A DNA stretch of 6,938 nucleotides. It comes from Alphaproteobacteria bacterium. Its GTDB lineage: Bacteria; Pseudomonadota; Alphaproteobacteria; Puniceispirillales; Puniceispirillaceae. Of the stretch, positions 1 through 5,783 are shown piece by piece. A program made the translations under genes and the position numbers. The notes under the pieces were generated by a model. That model was not told where the DNA came from. It worked only from the letters and a program-made list of their open reading frames with translations, and searched no databases. The DNA lies in contig WTHV01000013.1 of NCBI GenBank assembly GCA_011525265.1, positions 1-6,938 of the forward strand. Reading direction: 5' to 3'. Numbering within the stretch: the stretch's first letter is position 1; each line of letters starts with the position of its first letter.

Positions 1-72
1 GTGTGACAAACAATATCAGGGCACAGTGTGTTATTCTGGGCGCATAATCAATTTGTATAGGGTCAATAAGGA

Positions 73-102
73 TTGCCTAACTATGCGGCGATCTCGTAAA
101 AT
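73..102 (+). promoter_or_regulatory. Candidate sigma-70-type promoter for yggS
   Basis: TTGCCT at 73-78 and TAAAAT at 97-102 are separated by 18 bases and would start transcription around 109, giving a leader of about 65 bases. The match is by eye only. If this promoter is the main one, the ATG at 83 would lie upstream of the transcript, so this call competes with the small upstream ORF. Confidence 0.22.
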
Positions 103-181
103 TCTGTGTCATAGCCCCTTTGGATACCTGCCGATAGACCTGACTAGATTAAGGCAAAATAAGGATGAAACTCATGCTTGA
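83..181 (+). CDS. Possible small upstream ORF (32 aa) overlapping the yggS start
   Basis: An ATG at 83 follows an AAGGA at 68-72 with a 10-base spacer and opens a 32-codon frame. Its TGA (179-181) overlaps the preferred yggS ATG (174) in the arrangement ATGCTTGA, a layout typical of translational coupling. The peptide starts MRRSRKILCHSPFGYLPIDL and is basic at its N-terminus. The frame is open upstream to the left edge of the window, so it could instead be the tail of a longer reading frame. It uses AGA, AGG and ATA codons and matches no family I recognise. An open run of this length can occur by chance, so this is a weak candidate. Confidence 0.2.
   Translation: MRRSRKILCHSPFGYLPIDLTRLRQNKDETHA
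161..165 (+). promoter_or_regulatory. Shine-Dalgarno site that decides the yggS start
   Basis: AAGGA at 161-165 lies 8 bases before the ATG at 174, which is ideal spacing. The earlier in-frame ATG at 165 overlaps this motif and would have no usable ribosome binding site. Translation therefore most likely starts at 174. Confidence 0.7.
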
Positions 182-851
182 TAACGCATTTAAAACTGTT
201 GCTTCACAAATAACACAAGCGCAGAAAATGGCGCCTGGTAGTGCTGATAAGGTGCATCTTGTGGCAGTCTCAAAACAACAGCCAGATGAAAAAATTACGG
301 CCGCTCTTGCAACAGGCCATCGTCTTTATGGTGAAAACCGTGTTCAAGAAGCACAGATGAGATGGCAGCCACGTAAAGCGGACTATCCTGATCTGCGCTT
401 GCATCTTATTGGCCCTTTGCAAAGCAATAAAGCGGCTGAGGCGGTTGCGCTATTTGATGTGATTGAAACAATTGACAGACCCAAAATAGCTAAAGCGGTC
501 TCTGCTGAAATGATAAAACAGAACCGCCATCTGCCTTGTTTTGTTCAGGTCAATACAGGTCAAGAGCCACAAAAATCAGGTATCATGCCTGATGAGACGG
601 TTGATTTTGTCTCTCAATGTCGCACGCAATGGGGACTCGATATTCACGGGTTAATGTGTATTCCACCACAAACAGAAGAACCAGCTATGCATTTTGCTCT
701 TTTGCGCAAATTGGCTAAACAATGTGATGTGCCTCACCTGTCTATGGGAATGAGTGCTGATTTTGAAGATGCCATCGCCTTTGGGGCTGACTATGTCCGC
801 GTTGGATCAGGTCTTTTTGGGGCCCGCCTGCCGCGTGCGTCTGAGGCGTAA
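174..851 (+). CDS. yggS: YggS/PLPBP family pyridoxal phosphate homeostasis protein
   Basis: This is a single-domain fold-type III PLP-binding protein of the YggS/PROSC family. In this family the protein has no known enzymatic turnover and buffers PLP and amino-acid or keto-acid pools in the cytoplasm. Starting at 174 it has 225 residues, normal for the family (about 220-240). The PLP-binding lysine is K34 in HLVAVSKQQP. It is followed by the family signature GENRVQEA (about 53-60), HLIGPLQSNK (77-86), LSMGMSADFEDAI (189-201) and VRVGSGLFGAR (208-218), the last two forming the phosphate-binding side. An upstream in-frame ATG at 165 is rejected because the Shine-Dalgarno AAGGA overlaps it. The gene is tail-to-tail with ribA, 6 bases apart, leaving no room for a separate terminator. 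All key residues look intact. Confidence 0.95.
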   Translation: MLDNAFKTVASQITQAQKMAPGSADKVHLVAVSKQQPDEKITAALATGHRLYGENRVQEAQMRWQPRKADYPDLRLHLIGPLQSNKAAEAVALFDVIETIDRPKIAKAVSAEMIKQNRHLPCFVQVNTGQEPQKSGIMPDETVDFVSQCRTQWGLDIHGLMCIPPQTEEPAMHFALLRKLAKQCDVPHLSMGMSADFEDAIAFGADYVRVGSGLFGARLPRASEA

Positions 852-857
852 ATCTGA

Positions 858-1997
858 TTAATCAAGCAAATGGCCTGTTTTGTCACGCTTTGTGTCAAGA
901 TAGGCCTTATTATGCTCATTCGCCTTAAGGATAAGTGGCACACGGTTTGTGACTGACACGCCGTATTTCTCTAATTCTGTGACTTTTTCAGGGTTATTGG
1001 TCATTAATTTGACCGCTGAGACACCCAACTGTTGCAACATAGCAACAGCGGGAATAAAGACACGTTCATCTGTGGCAAAGCCTAACCGGTGATTGGCATC
1101 TACCGTATCATGGCCATTATCCTGCAGACCATAGGCTCTGATTTTATTCATTAAGCCAATATCGCGGCCTTCTTGGGCAAGATATAATAATATGCCGCCC
1201 CCATTATCAGCCATATGCGCAAGTGCTGTTTGTAATTGCGGGCCACAATCGCATTTTAACGAGCCAAGCACATCACCTGTAATACATTGTGAATGCAAGC
1301 GAACAAGAGGCTCTGTTTGCTTATCACCATCGCCAATGATGATGGCAAAATGATTTTCATCACCGCCTTCTGAACGGAACATGATGATCTCGGCATCAGG
1401 GGAAACACGCAATGGCAATTGTGCTTTTGCGCCTTTGGTGACTTGCCAATGTGCGGTGCTGTCATGATGCTCACTGTCAAAGGCATTGACGATTGGCAGG
1501 GCATACATCGTCGCAAGGCTGTTATGATGCTGTGGATCATCTGAGGTGAGGCTTGCGATTAGGGCAGTTGGTAAAAGACGGGCTTGGCGCAGAATCTTTG
1601 TACCAAGGTCTGCTAGGCTGTCAGCTTGTTCGCCAAGTAATGAGACGGTTTGTGGTACAGAATCTGCCTGCCCATAAGAGATATTGAGGATTTCATCTGC
1701 TGACAGGCCACCAGCTGGCATGGTGAAGACAGGGCGCGTGCCATGTGCTTTGCGACCAAGAGCTTCAATATGTTGACGGCGCAGGCACAATACCATGCCT
1801 GAATCAGCAATATCCTGCATTTGTCCATCATCATAATCGGCAAATTCAGCTGCGCGCAATAAGGCCGCACGGTTGTTGGCAGCTCTGATCAAAATGGTCT
1901 CACCACGACGCAATGCCGCAAAAGCTTGTGCCATCCGTCGATAAGAGGGAGAGATAGCGCCTGTATTATGTCTCATATGATTAGATTCCAGTGTCAT
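858..1997 (-). CDS. ribA: GTP cyclohydrolase II with degenerate N-terminal RibB-like domain
   Basis: GTP cyclohydrolase II opens GTP to 2,5-diamino-6-ribosylamino-4-pyrimidinone 5'-phosphate, the first step of riboflavin synthesis. The C-terminal half (about 195-379) has the zinc cysteines C238, C249 and C251 in HSQCITGDVLGSLKCDCGPQ. It also has QEGRDIGLMNKIRAYGLQD (275-293), the catalytic DER at 310-312 (R312 aligns with E. coli R128) and LMTNNPEKV (331-339). The N-terminal half (about 20-175) aligns by eye with DHBP synthase (ALRRGE..., RAAEFADYDD..., GLSADEI, LPTALIASLTSDD). It lacks that enzyme's acidic DDEDRENEGD loop and its RxGHTEA catalytic histidine segment, so I expect only GTP cyclohydrolase activity. 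At 379 residues it resembles a RibBA with a shrunken RibB half. The start is uncertain: ATG at 1997 has no clear Shine-Dalgarno, while an in-frame ATG at 1976 (codon 8) has GGA about 10 bases upstream. No FMN riboswitch is visible upstream. Confidence 0.93.
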   Translation of the reverse strand: MTLESNHMRHNTGAISPSYRRMAQAFAALRRGETILIRAANNRAALLRAAEFADYDDGQMQDIADSGMVLCLRRQHIEALGRKAHGTRPVFTMPAGGLSADEILNISYGQADSVPQTVSLLGEQADSLADLGTKILRQARLLPTALIASLTSDDPQHHNSLATMYALPIVNAFDSEHHDSTAHWQVTKGAKAQLPLRVSPDAEIIMFRSEGGDENHFAIIIGDGDKQTEPLVRLHSQCITGDVLGSLKCDCGPQLQTALAHMADNGGGILLYLAQEGRDIGLMNKIRAYGLQDNGHDTVDANHRLGFATDERVFIPAVAMLQQLGVSAVKLMTNNPEKVTELEKYGVSVTNRVPLILKANEHNKAYLDTKRDKTGHLLD

Positions 1998-2026
1998 ATC
2001 TTATGTCATATCTAATGTGATGGTCT
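1992..2026. repeat. 12-base-period direct repeat, Pho-box-like half-sites, over the ribA start
   Basis: TGTCATATCT occurs at 1992-2001 and again at 2004-2013. A degraded third unit, TGTGATGGTCT, sits at 2016-2026, all on a 12-base period. TGTCAT resembles the PhoB half-site, but PhoB repeats are 11 bases apart. On the ribA strand each perfect copy reads AGATATGACA. One carries the ribA ATG (1997); the other makes an in-frame ATG-ACA-TAA mini-ORF. It may be an OmpR-family binding site or just a local tandem duplication. Confidence 0.5.
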
Positions 2027-2033
2027 TAAAGAC
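2023..2033. promoter_or_regulatory. Short palindrome in the ribA / response-regulator divergent region
   Basis: GTCTTAAAGAC is a perfect palindrome of two 5-base arms around a central A. It lies between two divergent genes and just upstream of the candidate response-regulator promoter, a suitable place for an operator. It is short enough to arise by chance in AT-rich intergenic DNA. Confidence 0.2.
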
Positions 2034-2068
2034 TTGGACTTAATTTTAATCGTCATTTATCCTATGAT
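2034..2068 (+). promoter_or_regulatory. Candidate promoter of the response-regulator gene
   Basis: TTGGAC at 2034-2039 is followed after 18 bases by TATCCT (2058-2063) and immediately by a better -10 match, TATGAT (2063-2068), with a second TATGAT at 2069-2074. The -10 choice is ambiguous. The AT-rich stretch and its position 30-60 bases before the GTG start support a promoter in this interval. Confidence 0.3.
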
Positions 2069-2085
2069 TATGATTTAGCGCAACC

Positions 2086-2090
2086 GGAGG
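2086..2090 (+). promoter_or_regulatory. Shine-Dalgarno supporting the GTG start at 2101
   Basis: GGAGG, followed by another G, lies 10 bases upstream of GTG at 2101. It is the strongest ribosome binding site in the window and supports this non-ATG start. Confidence 0.75.
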
Positions 2091-2100
2091 GCAAATAACA

Positions 2101-2811
2101 GTGCCATCTTCAAAATTATCACCGACCGTTCGATTGATGTTGATAGATGATGATGACATGGTGCGCCTCGTCTTGCGTCAGCAATTTGAACAAGAAGGGC
2201 TGACAGCTATCCATGAGGCAGCTGATGCGCAAACAGCATTAGATACCATTGATGATTTTGCCCCTGATATGGTGCTGCTTGATGTCCAATTGCCAGATGG
2301 TAATGGCTTTGATATCTGCCGAAAATTGCGTAATCGCGGTTTTGATAAGCCGATATTAATGTTAACAGGCCAAGATGCCGAAGATGATATTGTCCAGGGG
2401 TTAGAGGCAGGAGCGAATGATTATATCGCAAAGCCAATGCGCATGGGTGAGTTAATGGCACGCATGAGAACCCATCTGCGTCAGCATAAATTATCAGATG
2501 ATGCGCGCTTTCAAATTCATGGTCTAGATTTTGTCCCCTCACAAAAGATGATTGCATCACGAGAGACAGGTGCCAAAGTTGTCTTGACCGAAAAAGAGAC
2601 CATGATTTTAAAGATGCTGAATAAAAATGCCCCTGATACGGTAAGCCGTGATGTGTTATTATCAGAGATTTGGGGCTTTCAGAAAAGTCTTACGACACAC
2701 ACGCTTGAAACACATATTTATCGTTTAAGACAAAAATTAACGCGTCTTACACAAGTACCCATTATCGGCACAGCGCCAGATGGCTATTGCCTTGTGCCAC
2801 TCGATGACTAG
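2101..2811 (+). CDS. OmpR/PhoB-family response regulator (orphan)
   Basis: This is a two-domain transcription factor, phosphorylated by a sensor kinase and binding DNA through a winged helix. The receiver domain (about 10-127) shows the acidic pocket D16-D17 in MLIDDDDMV, the phospho-acceptor D61 in MVLLDVQLPDGNGFD, the switch threonine T89 in LMLTGQD and the conserved K111 in YIAKPM. The C-terminal winged helix (about 138-233) has LTEKE (162-166), VSRDVLLSEIWG (181-192), recognition helix THTLETHIYRLRQKL (199-213) and the wing GTAPDGYCLV. The length of 236 residues is normal for the family. GTG is the start, set by GGAGG 10 bases upstream. No histidine kinase lies beside it, so its partner and signal are unknown. 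It is divergent from ribA, and the repeat and palindrome between them are possible self-regulatory sites. It could not be assigned to a named regulator such as PhoB or OmpR. Confidence 0.92.
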   Translation: MPSSKLSPTVRLMLIDDDDMVRLVLRQQFEQEGLTAIHEAADAQTALDTIDDFAPDMVLLDVQLPDGNGFDICRKLRNRGFDKPILMLTGQDAEDDIVQGLEAGANDYIAKPMRMGELMARMRTHLRQHKLSDDARFQIHGLDFVPSQKMIASRETGAKVVLTEKETMILKMLNKNAPDTVSRDVLLSEIWGFQKSLTTHTLETHIYRLRQKLTRLTQVPIIGTAPDGYCLVPLDD

Positions 2812-2853
2812 CACAGTCTTTTAGCGTTGTTTTTTGATATAGATGAGATTGGT

Positions 2854-2928
2854 TGGCTGGGGCGGTAGGATTCGAACCTACGGTACACGATACCAAAAAC
2901 CGATGCCTTACCACTTGGCCACGCCCCA
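2854..2928 (-). tRNA. tRNA-Gln (anticodon UUG)
   Basis: A full 75-base cloverleaf is readable on the minus strand. The acceptor stem is TGGGGCG/CGCCCCA with discriminator G73 and an encoded CCA (2854-2856). The D-arm is GCC/GGC, the anticodon loop is TTTTGGT giving anticodon TTG with G37, and the T-arm is GTAGG-TTCGAAT-CCTAC. The anticodon stem TCGGT/ATCGT is weak: U27-U43 does not pair and position 30-40 is a G-U wobble. Sequence and length resemble E. coli tRNA-Gln, including the unusual U1-A72 pair that glutaminyl-tRNA synthetase recognises there. The gene converges on the response regulator 42 bases away and lies 100 bases downstream of ispE. Confidence 0.96.
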
Positions 2929-2970
2929 AGAACCATATTAAAAACCAACTAAGCTGGCTCGAGTGTCGCG

Positions 2971-2999
2971 AAAATAACCATCTTATTTGACTGTTGCAA
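2971..2999 (-). promoter_or_regulatory. Candidate promoter for tRNA-Gln
   Basis: On the minus strand TTGCAA (2999-2994) and TATTTT (2976-2971) are 17 bases apart, placing a transcription start near 2964, about 36 bases before the mature tRNA. The -35 lies inside a perfect 10-base palindrome, TGTTGCAACA (2992-3001). Each hexamer matches consensus at 4 of 6 positions, so confidence is modest. Read-through from ispE is the alternative. Confidence 0.3.
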
Positions 3000-3028
3000 C
3001 AAAAAATTCTCACCTTTTTCAAAAGTTA

Positions 3029-3943
3029 CTAGAAAAAGCGTGTTTGAACAGACCAAAAGCCCCTCTCTTGGCACGCTTGTTGAAATGAGTGGGCGCTATA
3101 GTCTGTGGTGAAAAGCGCAAAACAGCTTGCCCCACTGCCACTCATCGCATGGCCGATGAAAGCGCTTCCCAACGCGCGGCCGAAATTACCCATTTCGAAA
3201 AGCAAAGTGCCAATCTCAGGATAAAGATGACAGGCGGCATCTGTTAAATCATTGCCGATGGCAAACAGCCCGCCCCAATCTTCTTGTGACACTATATCTG
3301 CAATCTCTTTTGGTGTATTTGGTGAAAAACGTGTTTGCGAACGGGCATAGGCCTTGAAAACAGAGGCGGTATCGCCGTGACAATGCGGGTTTGTGATAAC
3401 CATATAAGGCCAGTCTTTAGAAGATGGCGATGGCGCAATCCTTGTTGGCGCCTCACCAATCCCTGCCATAATATGGCTATGATTATCAAAACAAGCAGGC
3501 ACATCAGCGCCAAGTGTCACCGACAGGGCGCGCAGGGCTGTGATATGTTCCTCACCCCATTTTGCTGAAAGAAAGCGCAAATAGGCAGCCGCATCAGCAG
3601 AACCGCCGCCAAGACCACCACCTATGGGGATATGTTTTTCAAGTAAAATATGATGGCAAGAGGGAAGAGGCAGGCCAGCGGTTTGGGCATAATTTTTTGC
3701 AAGCCCATGGGCATGGTTCAGTAAATTATCAGCATTGTCACCATGAAGCTGAGAGGCAAAAGGGCCATCTATGTCTAATCTCATATCTGAGGCATCTTGA
3801 AGATGAAGCTTATCGCCAAAATCTGTGAATGCGACCGCTGAGACAAGCTTATGATAGCCCTTATCATCTCTGCCAGTCACAGACAGGGTAAGGTTAATTT
3901 TAGCAGAAGCTGAAATAGTGCGCGCAACTTGCGTATTCGGCAT
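3029..3943 (-). CDS. ispE: 4-diphosphocytidyl-2-C-methyl-D-erythritol kinase
   Basis: IspE is a GHMP-superfamily kinase of the MEP pathway. It phosphorylates the 2-hydroxyl of CDP-methylerythritol with ATP in the cytoplasm, feeding isoprenoid, quinone and undecaprenyl synthesis. From the ATG at 3943 it has 304 residues, slightly longer than E. coli IspE (283). Visible motifs are SASAKINLTLSVTG with the active-site lysine K15, the glycine-rich ATP loop PIGGGLGGGSADAAA (106-120), the catalytic aspartate D147 in LGADVPACF, and GHMP motif 3, MSGSGASCFALF (267-278). The start is ambiguous. ATG at 3943 follows the TPR gene's TAA by one base (TAAGATG), while ATG at 3958 would overlap that gene by 14 bases. 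Neither has a clear Shine-Dalgarno, so translation is probably coupled to the upstream gene. No convincing terminator follows the stop. Confidence 0.94.
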   Translation of the reverse strand: MPNTQVARTISASAKINLTLSVTGRDDKGYHKLVSAVAFTDFGDKLHLQDASDMRLDIDGPFASQLHGDNADNLLNHAHGLAKNYAQTAGLPLPSCHHILLEKHIPIGGGLGGGSADAAAYLRFLSAKWGEEHITALRALSVTLGADVPACFDNHSHIMAGIGEAPTRIAPSPSSKDWPYMVITNPHCHGDTASVFKAYARSQTRFSPNTPKEIADIVSQEDWGGLFAIGNDLTDAACHLYPEIGTLLFEMGNFGRALGSAFIGHAMSGSGASCFALFTTDYSAHSFQQACQERGFWSVQTRFF

Positions 3944-3944
3944 C

Positions 3945-5747
3945 TTAATGCGCTTCATATTGTAAAGGGTTGCCATTTGGCATTTCGGCGGCACGCAATT
4001 TTTCTTCTAACCGCTTTGTCATCTCAGCCTCATCAGAATATTGCAAGGCTAATTGCCATTTATAGGACGCTTCAAAATGACGACCAACTTGCCAATAGGC
4101 ATCACCTAAATGCTCCGTAATCACAGGGTCGAGCGGCTCAAGCTGTATTGCGCGCTCTAATAATGTGACAGCTTTATCATACTCATGCAGGCGGTAATAC
4201 ACCCATCCAAGCGAGTCGACAAAAAAGCCAGATGAGGGCTGAATATCAACGGCCTTTTGAATATAGGAAATAGCCTTATTAAGGTTGCGATTTGTATCAG
4301 CATACCAATAGCCAAGATAATTCAAGGTAAAGGCATCATCGGGATTGCGTTCAAGGGATGAGAGAAAATATGTTTCCGCCTCATCTTCTTCTTCTTTGCT
4401 TGTTGCACTTTGTTCAAGGCAAATAGCCAAATTACGGTGCAGGCGCGAATCATCAAAAGTGCTATCTAGTAAAGCCTTATAAAGCGGGACAGCATTGGCA
4501 CATTGACCAATCGACCGCAATATATCTGCCTCAACAAGCCATAGCCTTTTATTCAAAGGCGCGGCTTTACTCAGATTGCGTACTAAATCAAGGGCACCAT
4601 CATGATCACCTGAACGCCGCAGATAGGATATTTTCATAAGCTGGGCAGGTTGATAATAGGGGCTGTTTAGGGGTATTTGTGCAAGATGGCTTTGTGCCGC
4701 ATCACCTTGATCAAGGGTAAAATATTCTTGGGCAACCACGAAATGTGCCGCATCAAAATCAGGCGTGATAATCAAAGAGAGTTGGGCGCGCGCCAACAGA
4801 AGAGAGCGAATAGATTTTTCCGTATCAAGCCAGCTTGTATCTAATACAGCCTGTGCAAGACCGCGATTGACTGTCATAGGGCGCAATAGGGGGCTTGTTT
4901 CATTGGCAAAATTTTCAATGACATCTGCGACATCAAATGTGGATGATAGGGTGTTTGAGAGTAAATCTTTGGCACGCGCTTTTCTGCCTAGCCTGTGATA
5001 AGCCCCTGCAATTGAAAGCTGAATATGCGGCGGATAGCTTTGGATAGCGCGCAAATTATCAAGATGAATCACAGCTTCACTATCCTTGCCTGCCGCTTCA
5101 AGCAAATAGGCTATCTGCAATTCCATGAAAATCGGGGTTAGGCCTAACTCATCTTTGAGAAGGTCAGCTGTTTGTGACATTTCTGCCACGGCGCCAGCAA
5201 ATTGGTCTTGCGCAAACAAAGCCCAAGAGCGTGCCACACCTGCGATAATTAATGAGGTATCTGATTGCGATAAAGTATCAGATAATGCCACAACAGCTTT
5301 CCAGTCATCTGCCAAGGCCGCCTCTATCAAAGCAGGCTCTGAGGCAAGAGGCATGATAACGTTTAAAGCTTCCATACGACGCGCAATATCTGAGGCCTGC
5401 TCAATGTTCCCAGATTGATAATGTGTCAAAAATGAATGGCGTAACAGCGCAAGATTATCGCCATCATGGCGCAGGGATGCTGAGAAAAATTCGGTAGCAG
5501 ATGGCAGATCATTGCCCAATATCGCATGACGCGCCATCAGATAATTACTCGCCAAGCTTGTCGATAAAGGCACAGTCGTCCCATTATCGCCCTGATAGGC
5601 CGCAGATGCTGGCTCTGTTGAGGTTGTTTGGCACCCGCTTAACAGCAATGTGAATGCAAAACAGCTCGCAAGAATCGTAGAACGCTGAAAAAACCGAAAA
5701 GGTTTGGCGTCCATTATCTTGCGAGCTGTCAGCGTTCTATGCGTCAT
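3945..5747 (-). CDS. TPR-repeat lipoprotein of unknown function
   Basis: This is a 600-residue predicted lipoprotein with tetratricopeptide repeats, likely a periplasm-facing scaffold anchored by lipid. A signal peptide ends in the lipobox LLLSGC, with the lipidated cysteine C39. The mature part is largely alpha-helical. The clearest TPR units are at about 474-505 (LNYLGYWYADTNRNLNKAIS...), 508-541 (FVDSLGWVYYRLHEYDKAVT...) and 542-572 (ITEHLGDAYWQVGRHFEASY...). Weaker repeat-like helices run through 65-470. An acidic patch, KEEEDEAE, lies at 451-458. The start is open: ATG at 5747 gives a long 22-residue n-region, whereas ATG at 5714 (codon 12) gives the more typical signal MDAKPFRFFQRSTILASC. 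Neither has a good Shine-Dalgarno. It lies 36 bases after ETF-QO and abuts ispE, so it is probably co-transcribed. Its partner is not evident from the sequence. Confidence 0.88.
   Translation of the reverse strand: MTHRTLTARKIMDAKPFRFFQRSTILASCFAFTLLLSGCQTTSTEPASAAYQGDNGTTVPLSTSLASNYLMARHAILGNDLPSATEFFSASLRHDGDNLALLRHSFLTHYQSGNIEQASDIARRMEALNVIMPLASEPALIEAALADDWKAVVALSDTLSQSDTSLIIAGVARSWALFAQDQFAGAVAEMSQTADLLKDELGLTPIFMELQIAYLLEAAGKDSEAVIHLDNLRAIQSYPPHIQLSIAGAYHRLGRKARAKDLLSNTLSSTFDVADVIENFANETSPLLRPMTVNRGLAQAVLDTSWLDTEKSIRSLLLARAQLSLIITPDFDAAHFVVAQEYFTLDQGDAAQSHLAQIPLNSPYYQPAQLMKISYLRRSGDHDGALDLVRNLSKAAPLNKRLWLVEADILRSIGQCANAVPLYKALLDSTFDDSRLHRNLAICLEQSATSKEEEDEAETYFLSSLERNPDDAFTLNYLGYWYADTNRNLNKAISYIQKAVDIQPSSGFFVDSLGWVYYRLHEYDKAVTLLERAIQLEPLDPVITEHLGDAYWQVGRHFEASYKWQLALQYSDEAEMTKRLEEKLRAAEMPNGNPLQYEAH
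5661..5739. repeat. Crossed pair of perfect inverted repeats at the 5' end of the TPR lipoprotein gene
   Basis: Two perfect inverted repeats interlock. One is 13 bp: ACAGCTCGCAAGA at 5661-5673 with its complement at 5717-5729. The other is 11 bp: TAGAACGCTGA at 5678-5688 with its complement at 5729-5739. The order on the mRNA is b, a, b', a'. The 5' arms share one base, a 28-base loop follows, and four bases (CGAT) separate the 3' arms. The loop has its own 5-bp hairpin, AAACC/GGTTT (5691-5705), and contains the internal ATG 5714-5712. Both 5' arms lie just upstream of that ATG; both 3' arms lie in signal-peptide codons. This is seen directly; a regulatory role is inference. Confidence 0.85.
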
Positions 5748-5783
5748 AGATCTTCATTTATGGCGATCTTATTTTGGCACAAA

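Noticed and set aside
165..167. Earlier ATG as the yggS start
   Set aside because: It overlaps the AAGGA ribosome binding site that is well spaced for the ATG at 174.
1256..1870. Minus-strand ORFs of 85-94 aa inside ribA
   Set aside because: They are alternative-frame shadows of a fully conserved RibA frame and have no recognisable domains.
2029..2049. TTAA motifs as a CtrA binding site
   Set aside because: TTAA copies at 2026, 2040 and 2046 have gaps of 10 and 2 bases, not the 7 bases of the CtrA consensus.
1998..2100. FMN riboswitch upstream of ribA
   Set aside because: The gap is only about 100 bases and shows none of the conserved FMN-element helices or G-rich motifs.
2207..2560. 117-aa minus-strand ORF opposite the response regulator
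   Set aside because: It is antisense to conserved receiver-domain codons and its protein is low-complexity and His/Leu-rich, with no family match.
2762..3022. 86-aa minus-strand ORF spanning the tRNA-Gln
   Set aside because: It runs through a complete tRNA and into the regulator tail; the translated sequence is an artefact.
3003..3028. Intrinsic terminator after ispE
   Set aside because: A weak 5-bp, AU-rich stem near the T-run is too unstable to call a terminator.
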